Shown here in pieces: positions 1-7,709 of a stretch of DNA of 64,000 bases (position 1 is its first letter; every line of letters starts with the position of its first letter). Below the pieces are notes generated by a model. That model worked only from the letters and a program-made list of their open reading frames with translations. It was not told where the DNA came from and searched no databases. The DNA comes from Flavobacterium sp. (GTDB lineage Bacteria > Bacteroidota > Bacteroidia > Flavobacteriales > Flavobacteriaceae), in assembly GCA_029946065.1 (NCBI GenBank), contig JAQSDU010000002.1:1-64000 (forward strand), written 5' to 3'. The translations under genes and the position numbers were made by a program.

Positions 1-475
1 GAATAATAATTTCTTTGTTAGAAATCTGTTTAGGTCTTCGTTTAAAACATTGCCCAATAAGTGATTTGGAATAAGCAAACTTTCTGTCACCTAACCAAAA
101 AGCGTATTGAGGTTTTGTTATCTGCAAAAATCGAAGTAAATCTTTTTTGGCAATTGGAAAGTCTTCACCTAAATTTTCAATCAAATCAACAAAAACATTT
201 CGGTTTGATTTGATCAGTTTTCTATAGTTCTCCTTCCCTATCAATGTGATGATGGTAATGTACAATCTACCCAATTGGACAAAAGTTTTTCTACCAAGAG
301 CAAGGCGTTTATCAAGAAAGATTTTCGTGTCATCCAAACTAGAGTTAATCTCCAAAGCAAATTCGCTCCCTACATACCTATCGGGATTCTCGTTCTTCCA
401 ATAATGCAAAGTAGAATTTGGAATTTCTTTGGTAAAGTTTTCAGGCAAAACTTGTTCCTGAATTCCTAAAAGCAT
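1..475 (-). CDS. Transposase with integrase core, N-terminal part (runs off window)
   Basis: Read on the minus strand, the frame is open from an ATG at 475 to base 1, giving about 158 residues with no stop. The start MLLGIQEQVLPE, a segment LHYWKNENPDRYVGSEF and a tail ending CFKRRPKQISNKE resemble, from memory, the N-terminal helical region of rve-type DDE transposases common in Flavobacteria. In that family the catalytic core lies further downstream, here beyond base 1. No catalytic residue is visible, so the call rests on remembered family likeness and could also be a truncated remnant. It is transcribed away from the TPR gene at 551, and only about 75 bases separate the two starts, so a divergent promoter must lie between them. 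Confidence 0.6.
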   Translation of the reverse strand, partial: MLLGIQEQVLPENFTKEIPNSTLHYWKNENPDRYVGSEFALEINSSLDDTKIFLDKRLALGRKTFVQLGRLYITIITLIGKENYRKLIKSNRNVFVDLIENLGEDFPIAKKDLLRFLQITKPQYAFWLGDRKFAYSKSLIGQCFKRRPKQISNKEIII

Positions 476-550
476 AACAAGTTTTTACAGATGTATGATA
501 AGATTTGTATTTTTGCATATATATTTTAATACTACTTAAAAAGTAAAGAT

Positions 551-1426
551 ATGGCTAATAAAAATTCACCGGAACAAATGATGGGCAAGATCATCAAGGA
601 AATGAAGAGTCAGAACTTACAAACGGAAGATCAGATCAATTCTTTTATGAATGGGCTTATTGGAAAAAACATAGATGAATTTGATTTTGATTCTCAATCT
701 ATGACTAAAGAAGAACAAGCAGAAGAACTAATATTTCAAGCTTTAGAGAGTAGTATCGACAAAGGAAAAGACCTCATTTTAAAAGCAAAAGAATTAGACC
801 CTGATAACTCCGATATTTATAACTTCTTGGGAGATTTGGAGAAAACTCCCGAAAAATCTATACAATACTATGAGCAAGGAGTCCAGTCAGGAGAACGAAA
901 ACTAGGCAAGAAATTCTTTAAAGAGAATGAAGGTCATTTTTGGTTAATAATAGAAACCCGCCCTTATATGCGCTCACTATTTAATTATGCAAGTTGTCTT
1001 GGGTTATTGAATAAAGATGAAGAAGCGATAAAATGTTATTTTAGAATAATGGAGTTAAATCCAGATGACAATATGGGGGTTCGATACGAGATGTTTTCCT
1101 TATCCCTTAAAATTAATGCTTTTAAAATCATCGAAGCCCTTTTAAAGGAATATCCTGATGATTATCAAGCTCATTGGATTTACAACAAAGTGTTGTACCA
1201 TTTTAAAAAGGGACAATACAAGAAAGCTGAGGAAGAATTTGAAATGGCAATAAATATCAACAGACACATTCCTAGGTATTTGTTAGGGAAGACAAAGTTA
1301 CCTAAGAAGTTACCCGAATATATAACCGTAGGTCGTGCCGATGAAGCGGTAGCTTATGTGGCTGATAACATTAATCTGTGGGAACAGACCCAAGGGAGTT
1401 TGGATTTTATAGCCTCAAAAATCTAA
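551..1426 (+). CDS. ST7-like tetratricopeptide repeat protein
   Basis: A 291-residue soluble protein without a signal peptide. Residues 55-110 and 150-240 are helical hairpins of TPR type (for example KAKELDPDNSDIYNFLGD and CYFRIMELNPDDNMGVRYE). The motif GHFWLIIETRPYMR near residue 136 and the C-terminal stretch with YITVGRADEAVAYV are hallmarks of bacterial proteins related to the ST7 family. Members are thought to be protein-interaction scaffolds, and no enzymatic role is known. It stands alone at the edge of the defence island; the nearest possible terminator is about 140 bases downstream. The family call is from motif recognition; a cellular role cannot be given. Confidence 0.75.
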   Translation: MANKNSPEQMMGKIIKEMKSQNLQTEDQINSFMNGLIGKNIDEFDFDSQSMTKEEQAEELIFQALESSIDKGKDLILKAKELDPDNSDIYNFLGDLEKTPEKSIQYYEQGVQSGERKLGKKFFKENEGHFWLIIETRPYMRSLFNYASCLGLLNKDEEAIKCYFRIMELNPDDNMGVRYEMFSLSLKINAFKIIEALLKEYPDDYQAHWIYNKVLYHFKKGQYKKAEEEFEMAININRHIPRYLLGKTKLPKKLPEYITVGRADEAVAYVADNINLWEQTQGSLDFIASKI

Positions 1427-1562
1427 AAAAAAGATATTCGAAAATTCGAATGCAAAATATCAGAAATAGAGCGGTTCGATGACCAACAGGGGTCTAAAAA
1501 TGAGGCAACTGACAAAATATCAAATACTTGCGGTTCGAGATTCGGTCAGTAGGGGGAGCTCT

Positions 1563-1606
1563 AGCGTGACAAGTTCAATTTATTTGAATTTCGTCACGCT
1601 TTTTTT
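1563..1606 (+). terminator. Rho-independent terminator-like hairpin
   Basis: AGCGTGAC (1563-1570) pairs with GTCACGCT (1593-1600). The inner TTCAA/TTGAA arms extend the stem, and a run of T follows at 1600-1606. It lies 137 bases after the TPR gene stop, so it may end that transcript or an unrecognised RNA. Confidence 0.65.
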
Positions 1607-1654
1607 ATGCACAAAACTTTGTTTTTCAAAAGGTTACGAAAATTAATTTTACTT

Positions 1655-1698
1655 AAAAAGCGGTTCGATAATTTGATATTTTCGAACCGCTTTTTTTT
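1655..1698 (+). terminator. Strong hairpin with T-run
   Basis: A perfect 14-base stem, AAAAAGCGGTTCGA (1655-1668) with its complement at 1682-1695, is followed by T residues. The A-run on the 5' side makes it potentially bidirectional. It may terminate transcripts entering from either side of this gene-free stretch. Confidence 0.65.
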
Positions 1699-1956
1699 GG
1701 GGATTATCGAACCGGGGTTTGGGGGCGTGAGGGGGTATTTTTGGGTTCGTGCGCTACGACTGGCTTCGGGTGATAGCTATCGCTTAAAATGCGTGCAAAA
1801 TTGGTTGCGGGGGATGTTTCGATGTAGGGGAGGGTGTTGTTTTAATCCTTTTTGAGAGCACTCTAGGATTTAGCACTTAATTCTAGGTAAATGAACCTTG
1901 CTAGGTTTGCATTTGCAAGTTGTATATATTTGAGAGTTATGCGACAATTCTAAACT

Positions 1957-2700
1957 ATGAAAGGACAGAAAAAACAACAAAGTATAAATATTTACATTAA
2001 TTCAACAAAGATTCCAAATGTAGAATTTGATGAGGAAAATAAAACATTAAAAATTTCAAATATTGGACGATTAAATATTCCGAAATATGATCAAGTCAAA
2101 ACTGAAATTTTTTATGAACGTGATAGTGGGAAAAACAAAATATTGCACTTACAATACTTTAATAAAAACTTGATAGATTTTCAGTTTAATGATGGGTTAA
2201 GAAATCGCTATAATATGGTCTTTGCTTGCGACACCAACTACAAAATTGTTGATAATGAAAAACTTTGTGTTGGCTGTCTTAGTATTTTAGCTTTTTCGAA
2301 ATCAAATTTCCATGCATTTCCAATCAAAGCGGCGGTATTTTCTACAAGTATAACAGAAAATACTAATCCTGAAAGAATCAGCTGGAGGCTATTTTTAGAT
2401 TATATCAATAGTGATAAATATAAGCAATCTAAAATATGTTTTTTTGTAGATTCAGAACTAAACAAAATAGATGAATTTAACATGGCTCGCGAATCAATAA
2501 TAGATGATTTTTTTCTTCCAAAAAATATTACAATGAGTTATGCGAGTGCAGATACAGGAAAAGAGTACATTGGCAATCAGTTATTATTATGCTCTGATAA
2601 CGCGGCCACAGAACTTTTAAATTACCTTATTAATAATAACTTTAAATTTCCAAATTTTAAAAAACCTAGGATGTTTTCAAAAGACCTAAAAAATCCCTAA
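1957..2700 (+). CDS. Hypothetical protein in single-gene cassette
   Basis: A 247-residue protein without signal peptide or membrane segment that I do not recognise. The alternating beta/alpha pattern with FACDTNYKIV (residue ~87), FPIKAAVFST (~121) and CFFVDSEL (~165), each placing an acidic residue at the end of a hydrophobic strand, could fit an RNase H-like or nuclease-like fold. This is only a guess. Its A+T content is high. It is followed directly by a palindromic repeat and preceded by GTTATGC at 1936, so it looks like one mobile cassette. Confidence 0.6.
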   Translation: MKGQKKQQSINIYINSTKIPNVEFDEENKTLKISNIGRLNIPKYDQVKTEIFYERDSGKNKILHLQYFNKNLIDFQFNDGLRNRYNMVFACDTNYKIVDNEKLCVGCLSILAFSKSNFHAFPIKAAVFSTSITENTNPERISWRLFLDYINSDKYKQSKICFFVDSELNKIDEFNMARESIIDDFFLPKNITMSYASADTGKEYIGNQLLLCSDNAATELLNYLINNNFKFPNFKKPRMFSKDLKNP

Positions 2701-2703
2701 TGA

Positions 2704-2845
2704 ATCGTCGCCTAGCAGCAGCTTGGCGATTGTCTGATTTTTGGTGATTGAACGAGTATTTTCATAACTTCGTTTTCGGTCATCGAAAATACTCGGCTCC
2801 GCAATTGCCTCAATTCGCAAGCCCTCAGCGTAGGCGATATTTTTC
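2704..2845 (+). repeat. attC-like imperfect palindrome 1
   Basis: The two ends of this ~135-base intergenic segment are imperfectly complementary. TCGCCTAGC...GCTTGGCGATTG at 2707-2733 matches the reverse complement of the segment ending GCGTAGGCGA at 2841. The apex is a perfect stem, CGAGTATTTTC (2754-2764) with GAAAATACTCG (2785-2795). The whole segment can fold into one long bulged hairpin, as folded single-stranded attC sites do. It shares the phrase CATAACTTCGTT and a downstream CTCCG.AATTGCC with the repeat after the next gene. It begins within ten bases of a stop codon and ends about 30 bases before a start. Confidence 0.55.
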
Positions 2846-2870
2846 GACTACTTAACAATAAATGTGAAAA

Positions 2871-3731
2871 ATGGAATTAAAATATCCAATCGCTGTCGAC
2901 AAAATTTCACAAGAATTGAAGTATGCTGGCGATGTTAAAAATGGACTTGACTGTAATTGCTATTGTAAACTCTGTGAAAGAAATATGATCGCAATAAATT
3001 CTGGCGGTATACAGCGTTCACATTTTAGACATGAAGCCAATTCAAATTGTTCTGCTAGTTATGAGTCATATATCCATTGGGTCACCAAGGAAACCTTTAA
3101 AGAAATTCCCTCTTTGAGTCTTCCTGACTTAACATTTTTGAATTTAGATATAGATTTCAGAAGAGGATTATTTCAACTTTTTGATTTCTATAGATTGCCA
3201 ATAAGTTTTAAGAACCAAATCAAAGAATATTTGATTTCAGAGATTAATACTAAAACAAAAGATTTTAAAATTAAATCTGTTGAAATTGAAAAAGAGGTCA
3301 AAGCAAAAACAGGAAAAGTACGGATTGACATAATTATCAACTTCGATGGGCATAAACTATTTGTTGAACCATATTTGACAAATCCTATTTCAGCAGATAA
3401 ACTTAAGCTAATTCGAGAAATTAATACTTCTACAATATCGATTTGTTTAAAAGATTTTTTAAAGCAAAAAAATAATATATTTTCCAAAGAAGAACTTATA
3501 CATTTTTTGTCACATGATTTGAACTCCAAATTATGGGAACATCACAAAATTAATTCACGGTCTTTTGATATATATTTAGATAAAATTAGAAATTTATTAG
3601 AAAAGAATTCCACGGCTTTGAAAAAATATCTTGCAAAAGAAAAAGAACTTTTAACTATTCAAAATGAACTTGACGAGCTCTTAAAAGAGACTGAGAAAAT
3701 ATTTACATTAGTTGAACCGAAAACGAAATAA
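2871..3731 (+). CDS. CoiA-like zinc-finger and PD-(D/E)XK nuclease-like protein
   Basis: A 286-residue protein. Residues 30-60 hold a cysteine/histidine cluster (CYCKLC ... HFRHE ... C), which is the N-terminal signature of the CoiA competence-nuclease family. Around residues 140-175 the pattern VRIDIIIN ... KLFVEPYLT fits the D...E-x-hydrophobic core of a PD-(D/E)XK nuclease, although the usual lysine after the E is replaced by Y. The C-terminal third is coiled coil. CoiA proteins process DNA during uptake, but many relatives of this size sit in mobile or defence regions and are uncharacterised. It occupies the second unit of the cassette-like array, with palindromic repeats on both sides. 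Confidence 0.55.
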   Translation: MELKYPIAVDKISQELKYAGDVKNGLDCNCYCKLCERNMIAINSGGIQRSHFRHEANSNCSASYESYIHWVTKETFKEIPSLSLPDLTFLNLDIDFRRGLFQLFDFYRLPISFKNQIKEYLISEINTKTKDFKIKSVEIEKEVKAKTGKVRIDIIINFDGHKLFVEPYLTNPISADKLKLIREINTSTISICLKDFLKQKNNIFSKEELIHFLSHDLNSKLWEHHKINSRSFDIYLDKIRNLLEKNSTALKKYLAKEKELLTIQNELDELLKETEKIFTLVEPKTK

Positions 3732-3756
3732 AGATTTTGAGTTTATTTGAATTATA

Positions 3757-3900
3757 CTGCCTAACATGGCCTTGGGGGCGAAGCGGCACTTTTTTTATAA
3801 AATTGTTAATCTAATTCCCATAACTTCGTTCCGGTCCACTGAAAAGAGCTCGACTCCGAAATTGCCCGGCAACTTCATAAGCTGCGGGTCGCTAGCCGCA
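3757..3900 (+). repeat. attC-like imperfect repeat 2
   Basis: It starts with GCCTAAC (3762), which fits the RYYYAAC end of integron attC sites. It shares CATAACTTCGTT, an ACTCCG-AATTGCC block and the gene-junction phrase CTAGCCGCAATT with neighbouring repeats. Symmetry is weaker than in the repeat at 2704-2845. It fills almost the whole gap between two unrelated genes. Confidence 0.45.
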
Positions 3901-3925
3901 ATTATAAAATAACTACCTTTGAAAT

Positions 3926-4432
3926 ATGTGGGAAAACTTTGTAAAATTTATACATGATATTTCTGATTGGCTTGAAGCTATTGGCTTTATAACTGCAATT
4001 ATAACAGTTGTTAAGGTTTTCTTATTAGATAATCAAGTGAGACGGTTAAAAGAAAAACACCTTTTTCAAGTTCGAATTGAGGAGCATTTGGATGACCTAA
4101 AGAAATCATCAAAAAACATTTCGAATAATTTAGATGATTTCCCGCGTAAAACAAAAGATTTAAGACGTGAAATATCACAGTGTCTACAACATTGTTTGAG
4201 TTTGAGCAAAAAGGTGGAGTCGGGACAACTCCAAAATCTAAAACCAGTTATCAAACGTGCCAAAAGAATACAAAGAGCTGCATATAAAGAAAAATCAAGA
4301 TTTTGGATGATAAGTATATTTCAACGCGCTCCAATTATAGAAGTTGATATTGAAGAGATTTATATGCTGTTAAATTCATTAATTACAGAAACAGAGCACT
4401 TTAATAAAGATTTAAAAAAATCAATAAAATGA
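3926..4432 (+). CDS. Small membrane-anchored coiled-coil protein
   Basis: A 168-residue protein with one predicted transmembrane helix at residues ~16-36 (LEAIGFITAIITVVKVFLL), followed by charged, helix-forming sequence consistent with a coiled coil facing the cytoplasm. I recognise no catalytic motif. Its stop overlaps the start of the next gene in ATGA (4429-4432), so the two are translationally coupled and probably act together. Single-helix proteins paired with a soluble partner are common in toxin-antitoxin and abortive-infection units, but that is inference from architecture only. Confidence 0.6.
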   Translation: MWENFVKFIHDISDWLEAIGFITAIITVVKVFLLDNQVRRLKEKHLFQVRIEEHLDDLKKSSKNISNNLDDFPRKTKDLRREISQCLQHCLSLSKKVESGQLQNLKPVIKRAKRIQRAAYKEKSRFWMISIFQRAPIIEVDIEEIYMLLNSLITETEHFNKDLKKSIK

Positions 4433-5019
4433 AAGAGGATAGAATATACCAATTTGTTATTAAACTTATTAAACTCACTAAAGGAAAAGAAATTAAATGG
4501 TCTTCTGAAGTTCCTGCAGATAGAGACCTAATAATGTATGAAAAAATTCTTGATAAAGTTTACACTGTGACAGTTGGTCAAGCGCATTTTAGACTATATA
4601 AAATTAAATATCAGTCATTTATAGATGAATATGAATATATCTGGCTCGAAAAGGTAAAATTTGAATCAATTGATTTTGAGGGTAATGTAGAATACGGATT
4701 TGAATATGACAATTCCTTTAATGATCTATATGAGATTGTAAGAGAGCAATCTTCTAATATTAATATTATCATTGAGAACATTCTTGGGATACAATTAAAA
4801 ATTATAGAGGCTAAATATTTTACGACTAAGGCAGAAATAGATATTACTACACAGCTTCAAAATAAAGTAACAGACAATTCTTTAAAATTAAAGGCAACCA
4901 ATGCTATAGCGGGTGACCCAGATCCAGGTATCAAGAAAAAACTTAAAGTTAAATACTCATTTGATGGAAAAACTTATGAGGAAGAATTTAAAGAAAATGA
5001 AATTATGAACCTGCCATAA
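4429..5019 (+). CDS. Hypothetical protein coupled to membrane partner
   Basis: A 196-residue soluble protein, rich in aromatic and acidic residues in its first half (FIDEYEYIWLEKVKFE), with no motif I recognise. The ATGA overlap with the upstream membrane protein gene indicates co-translation. A third attC-like repeat follows within a few bases of the stop. I cannot assign a function. Confidence 0.6.
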   Translation: MKEDRIYQFVIKLIKLTKGKEIKWSSEVPADRDLIMYEKILDKVYTVTVGQAHFRLYKIKYQSFIDEYEYIWLEKVKFESIDFEGNVEYGFEYDNSFNDLYEIVREQSSNINIIIENILGIQLKIIEAKYFTTKAEIDITTQLQNKVTDNSLKLKATNAIAGDPDPGIKKKLKVKYSFDGKTYEEEFKENEIMNLP

Positions 5020-5021
5020 CT

Positions 5022-5092
5022 ACTGCTAACATGAGGCTTGGTGCCAGAGCGGCACTTTTGTGCAAAATTGAACCAGTTTTCATATTGCCGCC
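5022..5092 (+). repeat. Truncated attC-like repeat 3
   Basis: It begins TGCTAACATGAGGCTTGG, matching the start of the repeat at 3757 (CCTAACATGGCCTTGG), and contains the hairpin GTGCC-AGAGC-GGCAC. It is cut short by the minus-strand gene fragment that begins at 5097, so the last cassette boundary is degraded or replaced. Confidence 0.4.
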
Positions 5093-5096
5093 CTTT

Positions 5097-5639
5097 TCAA
5101 TTAATAATTTTTGGTGTCGATAAAGAACATTTTCCACCCGTACCTGTTAGTTTAATTGAATATCGCTTCTTCAATCGGTCCTCGTAGATTATTTCAATGT
5201 CGTATTCGACATTCTCTAATTTTTTATCGGATTTATTAATTGTAAACATCCATCTCCGTGTAGTGTCACCAATAAGGTCCTCACTGAACTTTGGCTCTAA
5301 CTCACTTGGGAGGTGTAGGTTTTGCTCGTCTAAAATTAAATCACCTGTGATGACTCGAAATTCAATCAGCTTGCACCATTCCCGCTTATTATTTATGTCG
5401 AAATTCACTTTGTTTTCTAATCCTATAAGGCTTACTCCATTAATCCAAAGATGAGGTTGGTATTTAAGCACTAAATCCTTTTCCAAAATCTGGGCTACTC
5501 GTTCCAAATCAGAAATCCTTTTGCTTTTCCTGTAATCTGACACAAAAAGGTAGATTAAAGATATCCCGGTAATGAGTTATGCAAATGCGGTTGCAATTAC
5601 ATTTATTAAATCAAGTTTATTGCAGTCATATGCCTCCAT
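5097..5639 (-). pseudogene. Membrane-anchored protein gene interrupted by in-frame TAA
   Basis: The apparent ORF starts at a GTG (5543) that is not preceded by a good start context. In the same frame an ATG lies at 5639, exactly 32 codons upstream. The 20 residues from there (MEAYDCNKLDLINVIATAFA) run into a TAA at 5579-5577, then LITGISLIYLFV, then the annotated part. Joined, the two hydrophobic pieces make one ordinary N-terminal transmembrane helix. The downstream 148 residues carry a coiled-coil start and a beta-rich C-terminal domain that I do not recognise. This is best explained as a nonsense mutation. A short product from the GTG start would lack its membrane anchor. Confidence 0.65.
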
Positions 5640-5724
5640 GAAACATTTGTTAATTGTTTAAAGTAAATATAACAAAAACGTTGACATAATAGCAATTCGC
5701 TGTAATTCAATCGATATATTTTAA

Positions 5725-5732
5725 TAAGTTTG
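5725..5732 (+). promoter_or_regulatory. Putative -7 element of Argonaute operon
   Basis: TAAGTTTG fits the Bacteroidota consensus TAnnTTTG and lies 20 bases upstream of the Argonaute start codon. A matching upstream TTG element at the usual spacing is not clear, so this is a modest call. Confidence 0.4.
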
Positions 5733-5752
5733 TATACTGTACTCAAGACACC

Positions 5753-7699
5753 ATGCAAGCAAACCAATCAAAGATAGCGCTGAATTTTTTCGAATTGTCA
5801 CCAAAGAATTTTTTCTTTAAAATCTATTATAAATCTTTGGAGGAAATAGTTGAGAGCGAAAGGCGAAATCACTATATCGTAAACTTAAAAGAGGAAGATG
5901 CAAGCCCTGCAATCAAAGTTGCGGTATCTTTTGAAGAACAAGAGGGATTTATCAGCAAAATCTTGACTCAAGATTTCGATTTTGCAATTACTAAACAGTT
6001 TATCTTCCATGCTTTTCAAAAACATATTAGTTCAAAGCAACTTAGACCAATTGAAAATCTAAGAGATAAATATCATAGAATTTATCTTCCTCTCCAATCT
6101 TACCCAGAAGGAATTGAAACTATATGGCTTGAACCCTATTATCTTAAGCAAAATAAATCATTTGGATTTTTAATTGATTTTAGATTTTCTGTGAATCAGG
6201 AATATCAAAGTCGAATATCGGGGTCGGTTGATAAAAAAATCCTCCAGCTTTCAGGTACATTAGACGCAAAAGGTTACTCAAATAAGGCATATTATCAATT
6301 TAAATTCGATAAGTTAAAAACTTTTATCGCCAAGTATTTTGCCGAATTGCAGACATTCAGTTTTCAAGATATCGACTTTAGCTTATCTGAAGGTTTAACT
6401 CAAATTCATTCCAATCTCCTAAGCCCAAAAACTTATCAATTCCATAATGATGCTGAGAACCCCTCGTCATATGTAGGGTTGCAGAAAAACCTTCCTTTTC
6501 AAAATCCGGAAAAGCCAACGAAATATCTTTTTGTATTCAAAGATAGCGACAGAAATATCGCTATTAACTTATTAAGGGGGCTGCAGGGGGTTAGTTCACC
6601 CAATACGTTTGCCGGAATTGAAAAGCTATTCAAAATCCCATTCAATAATGATTGTATAAGGGGTAAAAAGGTTGATGAAATTTCAACAGAAGTTTTAAAT
6701 GAAATTGTTCAAGAAGTGCAGAAAGAGCGGGAAGATGGCATAAACCTTTTGCCTATTATCTTAACTAACAGCAAAGAAACAGATTCAGACGATAAGCTTT
6801 ACTTTAAAATTAAACACACCTTCACCAAAAACGACATCGCATGCCAAGTTGTAACCAAAGAGTTGGTGAATAATTCAAATTCTTTAAAATGGTCGTTAAG
6901 CAATATCGGACTCCAAATTTTCGCAAAGGCTGGTGGGAAGCCATGGAAAGTCAAACCAGCAATTAAAGAATGTCTTATAATTGGAATCGGAAGTAAGAAC
7001 AAGGAGGTTTTTAGTATTGATGAGCATGGGATTAAAAGAAAAAAAATCGAAAAGTACTTAACTTATTCGGTGCTGACAGATAGCAGTGGGCTTTTTAAAG
7101 AAATTCAGATATTAAGTGAAACTGACAATGAGACTGACTATTATAAATCCTTAGTCACGAAACTTGGGAATATTATTTTGCAAGCAATCCAAGACGGTAA
7201 TAAGGATATTGTGATTCACACTCCATTTAGGATTAGTAAAGCCAAAGTTTGGGATGTTCTGTTTAAAACTATTCCAACCGGAATAAATATTTCAATATTG
7301 CTGATAAATTCAGCCCATAAATATTTTGGATATGACTTTTCAAAGAACGCTTTAGTTCCCTATGAAAGTTCATTTATTGCTCTCTCTGAATATGAGTATC
7401 TCGTGTGGTTTGAGGGTTTGCAGTTCAATAATGCCCCGTTTTCGAAACCAATTGGCAGCCCAATATATATAGATTTTTGGTATGCAAATAACAGAGAGCT
7501 TCTGTATGACCAAAACTATCGCAGAAGTCTTCTCCAGGATTGCATAAACTTATCAGGAGCAAACTGGCGTGGATTTAAAGCTAAACAATTACCAGTGTCA
7601 ATTTTTTATTGCCAAAAAATTGCTGATTTCCTCAAGAAATTTGAGGACTATGAATTAGAGCATATCGAGTTTCAAAATTTAAAACCTTGGTTTTTGTAA
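5753..7699 (+). CDS. Catalytically inactive prokaryotic Argonaute (MID-PIWI)
   Basis: A 648-residue protein. The N-terminal ~240 residues (IETIWLEPYYLK near 121) resemble the N/linker region of longer prokaryotic Argonautes. The MID domain contains YFKIKHTFTKND...CQVVTKE (350-370), with the K/Q/K pattern that binds the guide 5' end. The invariant block NIGLQIFAKAGGKPWK (384-399) and the C-terminal NWRGFKAKQLPVSIFY (604-619) are diagnostic of PIWI. The first catalytic aspartate is absent (IGIGS, Gly412), and the third is replaced in VIHTPF (487-492), so slicing is not expected. It has no obvious full PAZ domain. With a separate SIR2 gene 10 bases downstream it fits the inactive Argonaute-plus-effector layout (long-B type with a SIR2 partner), in which guide-directed recognition of invader nucleic acid triggers the effector. 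The subtype is inference. Confidence 0.9.
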   Translation: MQANQSKIALNFFELSPKNFFFKIYYKSLEEIVESERRNHYIVNLKEEDASPAIKVAVSFEEQEGFISKILTQDFDFAITKQFIFHAFQKHISSKQLRPIENLRDKYHRIYLPLQSYPEGIETIWLEPYYLKQNKSFGFLIDFRFSVNQEYQSRISGSVDKKILQLSGTLDAKGYSNKAYYQFKFDKLKTFIAKYFAELQTFSFQDIDFSLSEGLTQIHSNLLSPKTYQFHNDAENPSSYVGLQKNLPFQNPEKPTKYLFVFKDSDRNIAINLLRGLQGVSSPNTFAGIEKLFKIPFNNDCIRGKKVDEISTEVLNEIVQEVQKEREDGINLLPIILTNSKETDSDDKLYFKIKHTFTKNDIACQVVTKELVNNSNSLKWSLSNIGLQIFAKAGGKPWKVKPAIKECLIIGIGSKNKEVFSIDEHGIKRKKIEKYLTYSVLTDSSGLFKEIQILSETDNETDYYKSLVTKLGNIILQAIQDGNKDIVIHTPFRISKAKVWDVLFKTIPTGINISILLINSAHKYFGYDFSKNALVPYESSFIALSEYEYLVWFEGLQFNNAPFSKPIGSPIYIDFWYANNRELLYDQNYRRSLLQDCINLSGANWRGFKAKQLPVSIFYCQKIADFLKKFEDYELEHIEFQNLKPWFL

Positions 7700-7709
7700 A
7701 AAGAAAAAA

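Larger units (their letters stand above)
1427..1956. other. Intergenic region rich in CGGTTCGA motifs and hairpins
   Basis: A 530-base stretch with no convincing gene. The motif CGGTTCGA or its complement occurs near 1474, 1531, 1661, 1683 and 1709, partly inside two strong hairpins listed separately. The segment around 1700-1855 is noticeably richer in G than its surroundings. The only open frame (1607-1855) begins inside a terminator and is arginine, glycine and tryptophan rich, so it is not treated as a gene. Confidence 0.5.

Noticed and set aside
1520..1560. GGTTCGA segment resembling a tRNA T-loop
   Set aside because: The flanking bases do not form T-arm or acceptor stems and no tRNA 5' half is present.
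1607..1855. 82-codon open frame in the CGGTTCGA-rich region
   Set aside because: It starts inside a terminator hairpin, covers a second one, and its Arg/Gly/Trp-rich composition is unlike the neighbouring proteins.
5571..5585. GTTATGC considered as a further attC-type cassette junction
   Set aside because: It lies inside the coding frame of the interrupted minus-strand gene, so the match is coincidental.
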